From: Spirochaetales bacterium
GTDB taxonomy: Bacteria; Spirochaetota; Spirochaetia; DSM-27196; PWMO01
Length of the DNA stretch: 8,316 nucleotides
Assembly: GCA_007130025.1 (NCBI GenBank)
Contig: SLTF01000338.1
Coordinates: 1 to 8,316 of the forward strand
Direction of reading: 5' to 3'
This document shows positions 1-5,078 of this stretch, piece by piece. Both the position numbers and the translations under genes were made by a program. Each line of letters opens with the position of its first letter. The first letter of the stretch is position 1. The notes under the pieces are model-generated. The model did no database searches and was not told the DNA's origin. It saw only the letters and a list, made by a program, of their open reading frames with translations.

Positions 1-936
1 GATGAGCTCGAAGAGATTGAGCCGGTGGAGACCTCGTCCGCGGTCACAACGGGTACCGGCGCCGGTCCCAAATTCGGCGATCACGGGGTACGGTCTTACG
101 GACGGCAGCGACCGGAGCGATCGCTTCCAACGGAGACCATCGATCGTGACGCGATTCGCGCTGCCCTCGGCAGTAATGACGACTCGTTTGAAGCGATCGG
201 ACTTGAGCCGCTGCTCGCGTTTCTGGAGGAACACGGCGCGGCGGGAACGGTGCTCGTTGAACGGGGAGCGCCGGCCGAGGAAGCGAGTGGCGAGAACGAC
301 CAAGAAACCGACGCCGAGCACGATGATTCGGTTGAGGGTGAGGCGTACGGAATCGATGACATTCTGTCGATGGGTGGGGGCCTTGACCTTATGCCGATGG
401 GCCCGATCGGCGAGCGAATCGAGTCTCGCCTCGATCTGGGAATCGAACCCGACGCCGGTCTTGAGGACACCAAGAGACTCAATTTTGGGGAACAGGGCTT
501 GGACTACGATCGCTTCTTGTTGCGATTCAAGCGGAACGAGGGCGGACTCTTCAAGTCGTTGATCGAGTTTACCCGAATCTGGAACGCCAAGTTCAGCGCG
601 ATATTGGTAGAAAAAGAGGGAGAGCTGCAGGTTGACTACCTGCTTGGGTTAGAGGATCCCTGTTTTAACTATTTGCGGATTCCCCAGACGTCTGCGATGT
701 ATCAGAACATTTTTGCTCTCCGGCGCTTGCTGGTTCTTCAGAAGACCCTGCAACACTACCCCGCGTTTCGCATCAATTGTTCTGACGTTGAGTTTGAGTA
801 CGTCGGCGGGACGGTCTTTGTCCCGATTCAATTCAGAGGTGCCCCGGCTTACATGATGCTTGGGCTTGGGGAAGTTGTTCCCAATCTGGATACGTTTTTT
901 GAGACATTGGTGGCTCGTCAGGCGACCTTCACCTGA
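1..936 (+). CDS. Hypothetical acidic protein, C-terminal part (5' end outside window)
   Basis: The frame is open from the first base to a TGA at 934-936, giving 311 visible residues. No stop separates the edge from an internal GTG at 25, so the true start is probably upstream of the window. Visible residues 1-155 are low-complexity and acidic, with an Asp/Glu-rich stretch near residues 90-115 and a Gly/Met-rich patch (SMGGGLDLMPMGPIG) near 123-137; this part is probably a flexible linker. From about residue 168 to the end the sequence looks like a compact alpha/beta domain of some 140 residues. It includes FKSLIEFTRIWNAKFSAILV, then strand-like runs around VDYLLGL, VEFEYVGG and VFVPIQF, and hydrophobic helices around FALRRLLVL. 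The alternating pattern loosely recalls a GAF-like sensory fold, but I see no diagnostic motif. No signal peptide or membrane segment is visible. I do not recognise the family. It could be a lineage-restricted spirochaete regulator; function unknown. Confidence 0.75.
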   Translation, partial: DELEEIEPVETSSAVTTGTGAGPKFGDHGVRSYGRQRPERSLPTETIDRDAIRAALGSNDDSFEAIGLEPLLAFLEEHGAAGTVLVERGAPAEEASGENDQETDAEHDDSVEGEAYGIDDILSMGGGLDLMPMGPIGERIESRLDLGIEPDAGLEDTKRLNFGEQGLDYDRFLLRFKRNEGGLFKSLIEFTRIWNAKFSAILVEKEGELQVDYLLGLEDPCFNYLRIPQTSAMYQNIFALRRLLVLQKTLQHYPAFRINCSDVEFEYVGGTVFVPIQFRGAPAYMMLGLGEVVPNLDTFFETLVARQATFT

Positions 937-961
937 AAAACGCGCATGCGGGTTCACCCGC
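936..961 (-). terminator. Possible weak intrinsic terminator for the minus-strand gene
   Basis: A perfect GC-rich inverted repeat, GCGGG (948-952) and CCCGC (957-961), flanks a 4-nt loop between two convergent genes. Read on the minus strand, the hairpin is followed 7 nt later by five T residues (940-936), which overlap the stop codon of the plus-strand gene. The stem is short and the T-run is not adjacent, so this is a weak candidate. On the plus strand no T-run follows. Confidence 0.3.
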
Positions 962-975
962 CACCGTGCCCTTCG

Positions 976-1590
976 CTACGGAAGGTAGGCGTCCCGGAGC
1001 TCCTCAATCTGCCGCTCGATTTCACCGCGCTTTTGAAACAGGAGCGTTTCCTTTCGCGTATAGGTGGTGATCGCTTTCTGCAGTCGTGGGGTCATTGCGG
1101 GAATCTGGATCCGAGCGAAGGCTTTTTTTGAGATAATGGGTATGGTTCGACCGTGCGTCATCTCGTGCAACAGACGACGCCCATGCGGTGAACGAATAAA
1201 GGCCACCAGGGCAACGGCCTGTTCCCGTTTCTGTTCGCGAAACCGGATCACCACGATATTGCTGGCAGGCACCCAGGGTTCGTCGCGCTGTTCGGGAATG
1301 ATCCCAATGCGTCCGATGGTTCCGACCATGGTCATGACAACGTCATAGTCTTCCAGCGCAAATCGCAGGGCTTCAGCACGACCGGCCTGGAGCCTCACGC
1401 TTCGCTCCGGGAGGGGCAGGAAGCCGTGTTCGGGAATATCTCCAATTGATGCGAGTCGAAAGACTGCTCCGCCGCGCGCTGTGTTGCTTTTGATCAGCGG
1501 CGCACGGATCAGGTCGGCAACGTCCCGCAACACGACGGTTGGTACGTCCGCCGGGATGGTGCTCACGGGAAGCAATGGTGCTTTTGACAT
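976..1590 (-). CDS. Solitary HsdS-like specificity protein (single target-recognition domain)
   Basis: This 204-residue protein resembles one target-recognition half of a type I restriction-modification specificity subunit (Methylase_S type). Seen in the sequence: an N-terminal strand region (VVLRDVADLI, 19-28); the central 'DYDVVMTMVGTIGRIGIIPE' block (81-100), matching the family's 'GDvlis..GtiGkvgiv' pattern; 'ASNIVVIRF' (109-117); a short helix 'FIRSPHGRRLL' (131-141); the 'IPIISKKAFARIQIP' block (150-164), where the family has '..is...l..i.iP'; and a charged C-terminal helix (about 175-202) like the conserved dimerising spacer of HsdS. Full HsdS proteins have two such halves and run to about 400 residues, so this is a half-size form. 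No hsdM or hsdR is nearby. The ATG at 1590 has an AAAGGA ribosome site at 1602-1607, 11 nt upstream, and an in-frame stop just before it excludes a longer start. It may be a homodimeric recognition subunit acting with a distant methyltransferase, a remnant, or a DNA-binding protein with another role. Confidence 0.75.
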   Translation of the reverse strand: MSKAPLLPVSTIPADVPTVVLRDVADLIRAPLIKSNTARGGAVFRLASIGDIPEHGFLPLPERSVRLQAGRAEALRFALEDYDVVMTMVGTIGRIGIIPEQRDEPWVPASNIVVIRFREQKREQAVALVAFIRSPHGRRLLHEMTHGRTIPIISKKAFARIQIPAMTPRLQKAITTYTRKETLLFQKRGEIERQIEELRDAYLP

Positions 1591-1622
1591 TGGGCGTCGA
1601 ATCCTTTACGTTTTGAAATCTA

Positions 1623-1638
1623 CCTATGGTAACATAGG
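1623..1638. promoter_or_regulatory. Interrupted palindrome, candidate operator between divergent genes
   Basis: CCTATG (1623-1628) and CATAGG (1633-1638) form a perfect 6-bp inverted repeat around a 4-bp centre, GTAA. It covers the -10 hexamer and probable start point of the minus-strand promoter, the classic position for a repressor site. It also lies about 50-65 bp upstream of the rnhA start, where it could overlap a -35 region for rnhA; a TGTAAT at 1649-1654 is a possible but weakly supported rnhA -10. Which protein binds it cannot be told from this window. Confidence 0.45.
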
Positions 1639-1659
1639 GAAATTCGAATGTAATGTCAA
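1631..1659 (-). promoter_or_regulatory. Sigma-70-type promoter of the HsdS-like gene
   Basis: Read on the minus strand there is a perfect -35 hexamer TTGACA (1659-1654), a 17-nt spacer (1653-1637) and a -10 hexamer TATGTT (1636-1631; four of six consensus bases). The predicted transcript start near 1624 leaves a leader of about 33 nt before the ATG at 1590. The -10 lies within the palindrome at 1623-1638, and the -35 lies in the upstream region of rnhA. Confidence 0.65.
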
Positions 1660-1688
1660 GAAAACCAGAGAGCTGTGGAAGGGCGATG

Positions 1689-2141
1689 ATGAACGAAGTT
1701 GAGATCTACACCGACGGGGGCTGCCACGGAAATCCCGGTCCGGGAGGGTGGGCCTTTGTGCTTCGGGCCGACGATTTACTTGTGGCCCGCAGTGGGTACG
1801 AGGCCACAACCACCAACAACCGGATGGAGCTGCGCGCCGTGATCGAAGCGCTGCGCGCCGTGATCGACGTGCCTGCCCGAACCGGGGCGACCGAGGTTCG
1901 GGTGTATACCGACTCGCAGTACGTGAAGGGCGGCATCACGCAGTGGATGCGAACGTGGATGCGTAACGGGTGGCTGACCAGCAAGAAAGAGCCGGTGAAG
2001 AACCAGGATCTCTGGGTCGAGCTTCATCGCGAGTCTGAGTTGATTCACCCCTCATGGTACTGGGTTAAGGGGCACGCGGGAAACGAGTTCAACGAGCAGT
2101 GCGATCGTCTGGTTCAGGAGGCCATCGCGCGGCGTTCGTGA
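1689..2141 (+). CDS. rnhA: Ribonuclease HI
   Basis: RNase HI cleaves the RNA strand of RNA-DNA hybrids in the cytoplasm (R-loops, primer remnants) using two metal ions. The 150-residue length is close to the 155 of the E. coli enzyme. All catalytic residues are visible: D9 in YTDGGCHGNPGPGG, E47 in NNRMELRA, D75 in VYTDSQYV, H129 in VKGHAGNEFNEQCDRL and D139 in the same block. The basic and aromatic handle region (GITQWMRTWMRNGWLTSKKE, about 82-101) is also present. The frame is open upstream to an ATG at 1653, but GGAAGG at 1677-1682 lies 6 nt before the ATG at 1689 and only 3 nt before the adjacent ATG at 1686, and the family's N-terminus fits the later start. It is transcribed away from the HsdS-like gene and precedes the ComM-like gene by 109 nt with no convincing terminator between them, so the two may share a transcript. 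The alternative start at 1686 would add one Met. Confidence 0.96.
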   Translation: MNEVEIYTDGGCHGNPGPGGWAFVLRADDLLVARSGYEATTTNNRMELRAVIEALRAVIDVPARTGATEVRVYTDSQYVKGGITQWMRTWMRNGWLTSKKEPVKNQDLWVELHRESELIHPSWYWVKGHAGNEFNEQCDRLVQEAIARRS

Positions 2142-2250
2142 AGAAAAAATGCCCACTTTCCCGGTATTACTCTCAGGGTTTCCAAAGATTTTTCCCGGCA
2201 GACAAAATCACCGCGAACTTTTGCCCCGTTATACCAGGTGGGAGGCAGCG

Positions 2251-3789
2251 GTGCAGATTCTCTCGTACGTTCCCGCCGGTTACACCGGCCATCTGGTTGC
2301 GGTTGAAGTAGACATTCGACTCGGGATTCCTGGCACCGATATTGTTGGTCTCGCGGGCAGCGCGGTCCGCGAGGCGCGTGAGCGGGTCCGCGTTGCCGTT
2401 CGTCGATCGGGTTTTCACTACCCGCGGGATCGAGTGGTTGTGAACCTCTCGCCCGCCGGGGTACCGAAGAGCGGTACGGGTCTTGACCTTGCCATCGCCG
2501 TCGCGATTCTCTGCGCCGCCGGAGAGATTCACTCCATTGACCAGCGTCCCATGCTCGTGGTGGGGGAGCTCGGACTCTCCGGTGCGGTGCGTCCGGTGCC
2601 GGGAGTGCTCGCTGCCGTGAGCGAGGCTTCGGAGCGCGGGATCGAGCGGTTTCTGGTGCCGGCAGCCAACCGTGCAGAAGCCGAAGTTGTCGGCCGAGGC
2701 CGGGTGCTGGCCGCAGGGTGTATCGAAGAGGCGGTGGGTTCGATTCGAAGTGGGCGTTCTCCCGCGACCGGTGCGAGAGTTGGGAAACCTCGTCGGCGCA
2801 AACCGATAGCAGCTTCGGACGTCGGCGATTTTCGCCATGTTCGGGGGTCCCGGCAGGTGGTCCGCGCGATGGAGATTGCGGCAGCCGGGCGCCACCACCT
2901 GTTCCTCGTGGGACCACCGGGTTCGGGCAAGACCCTTTCGGCGCGCACCTACGCGTCCATTCTTCCGCCGTTGACCCCGTCGGAAGCAGCGGAGGTGACC
3001 CGAGTTCACTCGCTGGCGGGTGCTCTCCTTCCCGGGCACGGTTTGGTGACCACGCCACCGTTTCGCTCCCCACACCACAGCGCGTCGCCGGAGGGGATGG
3101 CCGGTGGAGGGATGACGCCCCGCCCGGGCGAGCTCTCCATGGCCCACCACGGGGTGCTCTTCCTGGACGAGGCGTTGCAGTTCAAGGTGCCGGTGTTGCA
3201 GAGCCTCCGGCAGCCAATGGAATCCGCTCGCGTTGTCATCGCCCGCGCGGGCGGAAACTACTGGTTTCCCGCCGATTTCCAACTCATCATGGCAACCAAT
3301 CCCTGCCCGTGCGGCAATCTCGGCCGAAGCGATCGATACTGTCTTTGTGGCCAGCTGGAGATTGCGCGATACTGGAGGCGACTCGGGGCGCCGATCCTGG
3401 ACCGAATCGACCTGCGAGTGGCGGTTTCGCCGTTCGCCGGGTCGCTTTCCGATGAACCGGACGGCGAGTCAAGCGAGATGATCCGCGATCGGGTGTGTGC
3501 TGCGGTGGACCGACAGCGGCACCGATATCGGGGTCAACCGTTTGACCGGAATTCACGGGTGACGGGCCCGACGATCTCGGCGTTGGGTAGACTCGCCGCT
3601 GAAACGCTTGGGGTTCTGGAGCGTGCAACGCAGGCTCTTCGGTTTTCCAATCGCGCACAATACGCGGTGCTTCGCGTTGCCCGGACAATCGCCGACCTGG
3701 AGAACGCGGAATCGGTCACCCACCACCATCTCCTGGAGGCGGTACAGCATCGGAGGCTCGGCGAGGGCAGCGACTATCCTTGGCAATAG
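2251..3789 (+). CDS. comM: ComM/YifB-type AAA+ ATPase (Mg-chelatase-like)
   Basis: This 512-residue protein belongs to the ComM/YifB family, hexameric AAA+ helicases that in naturally transformable species promote branch migration during integration of incoming DNA. Domains in order: an N-terminal Lon-protease-like (ChlI-type) domain, about 1-170, with the family stretch VVVNLSPAGVPKSGTGLDL (62-80); a linker; the AAA+ core with Walker A GPPGSGKT (221-228) and Walker B GVLFLDE (301-307); a cysteine cluster C352, C354, C364, C366 in the family's NPCPCG...CxC arrangement, a likely metal site; PILDRIDLRV (381-390); and the C-terminal helical region with VLRVARTIADLE (473-484). After Walker B this protein reads DEALQF rather than the common DELPEF. 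The start chosen is GTG 2251, with GGGAGG at 2240-2245 five nt upstream; this gives the usual family N-terminus. An in-frame ATG at 2149 would add 34 residues unlike the family and has a poor ribosome site. Whether this species takes up DNA cannot be judged here. Confidence 0.93.
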   Translation: MQILSYVPAGYTGHLVAVEVDIRLGIPGTDIVGLAGSAVREARERVRVAVRRSGFHYPRDRVVVNLSPAGVPKSGTGLDLAIAVAILCAAGEIHSIDQRPMLVVGELGLSGAVRPVPGVLAAVSEASERGIERFLVPAANRAEAEVVGRGRVLAAGCIEEAVGSIRSGRSPATGARVGKPRRRKPIAASDVGDFRHVRGSRQVVRAMEIAAAGRHHLFLVGPPGSGKTLSARTYASILPPLTPSEAAEVTRVHSLAGALLPGHGLVTTPPFRSPHHSASPEGMAGGGMTPRPGELSMAHHGVLFLDEALQFKVPVLQSLRQPMESARVVIARAGGNYWFPADFQLIMATNPCPCGNLGRSDRYCLCGQLEIARYWRRLGAPILDRIDLRVAVSPFAGSLSDEPDGESSEMIRDRVCAAVDRQRHRYRGQPFDRNSRVTGPTISALGRLAAETLGVLERATQALRFSNRAQYAVLRVARTIADLENAESVTHHHLLEAVQHRRLGEGSDYPWQ

Positions 3790-3808
3790 ACCCCGGTTTG
3801 GGTATAGT
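3780..3808 (+). promoter_or_regulatory. Sigma-70-type promoter for the HtrA-like gene
   Basis: TTGGCA (3780-3785; five of six bases of the -35 consensus), a 17-nt spacer and TATAGT (3803-3808; five of six of the -10) form a good promoter that straddles the stop codon of the upstream ComM-like gene. Transcription would start near 3815, only about 9 nt before the GTG at 3824, giving an unusually short leader that begins at the ribosome-binding site. The -10 sits between the arms of an inverted repeat (3791-3816). Confidence 0.6.
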
Positions 3809-3816
3809 GACCGGGG
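3791..3816. repeat. Inverted repeat bracketing the htrA -10 element and covering part of its ribosome site
   Basis: CCCCGGT (3791-3797) and ACCGGGG (3810-3816) are perfect 7-bp inverted arms separated by 12 nt (3798-3809). The loop holds the TATAGT -10 hexamer. The right arm overlaps the start of the GGGGAGGG ribosome-binding stretch (3813-3820). No T-run follows, so it is not a normal intrinsic terminator. It could be a DNA operator around the -10. Alternatively it could be an RNA hairpin, formed only in transcripts reading through from comM, that partly hides the ribosome site. Confidence 0.5.
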
Positions 3817-3823
3817 AGGGGTG

Positions 3824-5044
3824 GTGAAGCTCTACAGTCGGAAACAGCTCATCTTTTTCTCGATTGCATCCGCCTTGCTGGTGTTTCTGCTTGCACTCGG
3901 TTTTGGCGCCATCCGGCTTCCGGTGTCGGGATCTTCGGCGGAGATTCCAGCGCGCGAGTCCTTTGCGTTGCAGACCAACCCGCGCAGGCTCGATTCGCTC
4001 ATAGCCGCCTCTGAGGGACGTCCCCAGCTCTCTGAGTCCGAGATCGAGAACATCCGCGTATACGACGAGCGTAACCAGGCCGTGGTGAACGTCTCTACCG
4101 AGACGATGAGTTACAACTGGTTTCTCGAGCCGGTGCCGCGTCCCGGGACGGCTGGATCGGGCTCGATCATCGATCGTCGCGGCTATATCCTCACCAATGC
4201 CCATGTGGTTGACCGTGCATTCAAGGTGTTTGTCACCCTTCCGGATGGGACCCGTCTGCAAGGAGAGGTTATCGGCAGCGATCCCGAGAACGATCTTGCC
4301 GTTGTCCGCTTTGATCCCGCGGGCCGGAATCTCGTGACCATCCCGCTTGGTGACTCGGATCAGCTGCGCGTGGGGCAGAAAGTGCTTGCCATCGGAAACC
4401 CCTTTGCGCTCGATCGCACCTTGACCGTGGGAATTGTCAGTGGACTGGGGCGCCCCGTTCGCACATCAAATAACCTCGTGATTCGGGATATGATCCAGAC
4501 CGACGCATCGATCAACCCCGGCAACTCCGGCGGGCCACTCCTGGATGCCGCGGGAATGATGGTTGGCATCAACACCATGATCTATTCTCCCTCCGGGGGA
4601 TCGATTGGGATCGGGTTTGCGGTTCCGGTCAATACCGCCCGACGGGTGGTCCCCGATCTCATCGAATTTGGGGTGGTTCGCCGCGGTTGGATTGATATCG
4701 TGCCGCGTCAGCTCTTTCCCCAGCTGGTACAGTACGCCGGGCTTCCCGTGAATGAAGGTGTTCTGATCTCGCAGGTTGTGTCCGGCGGGAATGCAGAGGC
4801 GGCCGGCCTTCGCGGCGGCCGGCGAAACGAGGCGGTGCGCTACGGAGGAACGGTAATCTATCTCGGTGGTGACATCATCCGCAGGATTGATGACGTGGAG
4901 ATTCGTTCTCTCTCGAATCTGTACGAGGCGCTGGAAGACAAGCGCCCCGGTGACGAGGTGCGTGTGGTCTACCTCCGTGGCACCAGCGAGCGAACCGCAC
5001 GCGTGGTGCTCTCCGAACGACCCGAGCAGTTTCAGTGGGAGTGA
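3824..5044 (+). CDS. Membrane-anchored HtrA/DegS-like serine protease with one PDZ domain
   Basis: HtrA proteases degrade or sense misfolded envelope proteins on the periplasmic side of the membrane. This 406-residue protein has a basic N-terminus (MKLYSRKQ), one hydrophobic segment (about 9-30) without an obvious cleavage site, a linker to about 75, a trypsin-like domain (about 78-275) and a C-terminal PDZ domain (about 288-395). The catalytic triad is intact: H127 in YILTNAHVV, D157 in PENDLAVV, S235 in NPGNSGGPLL. The PDZ domain has a longer loop, GLRGGRRNEAVRYGGTVIYLGGDII (about 328-352, given here as its ends GLRGG and GGDII being the key points). With one anchor and one PDZ the layout resembles DegS or HhoA rather than two-PDZ DegP. 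Start: GTG 3824, with GGAGG at 3815-3819 four nt upstream; the GTG at 3821 is too close to that site. The frame is open far upstream inside comM, which is a shadow. It has its own promoter, and uvrB follows 34 nt after its stop, so read-through into uvrB is likely. Confidence 0.93.
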   Translation: MKLYSRKQLIFFSIASALLVFLLALGFGAIRLPVSGSSAEIPARESFALQTNPRRLDSLIAASEGRPQLSESEIENIRVYDERNQAVVNVSTETMSYNWFLEPVPRPGTAGSGSIIDRRGYILTNAHVVDRAFKVFVTLPDGTRLQGEVIGSDPENDLAVVRFDPAGRNLVTIPLGDSDQLRVGQKVLAIGNPFALDRTLTVGIVSGLGRPVRTSNNLVIRDMIQTDASINPGNSGGPLLDAAGMMVGINTMIYSPSGGSIGIGFAVPVNTARRVVPDLIEFGVVRRGWIDIVPRQLFPQLVQYAGLPVNEGVLISQVVSGGNAEAAGLRGGRRNEAVRYGGTVIYLGGDIIRRIDDVEIRSLSNLYEALEDKRPGDEVRVVYLRGTSERTARVVLSERPEQFQWE

Positions 5045-5078
5045 GGATGCTCTCGATCTGTGCTGGGGGACGGTGTCG

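Noticed and set aside
118..125. GCGATCGC octamer, like the cyanobacterial HIP1 repeat
   Set aside because: It is a single octamer in coding sequence with no repeated pattern of the full octamer apparent. The other genes do not suggest a cyanobacterium.
970..985. CCTTC / GAAGG hairpin at the end of the HsdS-like gene
   Set aside because: It is a five-bp stem overlapping the stop codon with no T-run. It is too weak to call as a terminator.
2200..2235. Possible promoter before comM (TATACC near 2230)
   Set aside because: No acceptable -35 hexamer lies 16-19 nt upstream. Transcription from rnhA is the simpler explanation.
2149..2250. ATG at 2149 as the start of the ComM-like gene
   Set aside because: It adds 34 residues unlike the family and lacks a proper ribosome site. 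GTG 2251 has GGGAGG five nt upstream and gives the expected N-terminus.
2114..3282. Long minus-strand open frames (about 319 and 369 codons) opposite the ComM-like gene
   Set aside because: They are shadows produced by GC-rich codon use in the real gene. Their translations are Arg/Pro/Ser/His-rich, with no domain pattern.
4802..4823. GC-rich inverted repeat GCCGGCC / GGCCGGC inside the HtrA gene
   Set aside because: It lies within the PDZ coding sequence and encodes an Ala/Gly/Arg loop common in the family. No T-run follows, so codon bias explains it.
5058..5073. LexA-like site CTGT-N8-ACGG before uvrB
   Set aside because: One arm is imperfect, the centre is G-rich rather than AT-rich, and it lies inside the ribosome-site region. 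No known spirochaete SOS box supports it.
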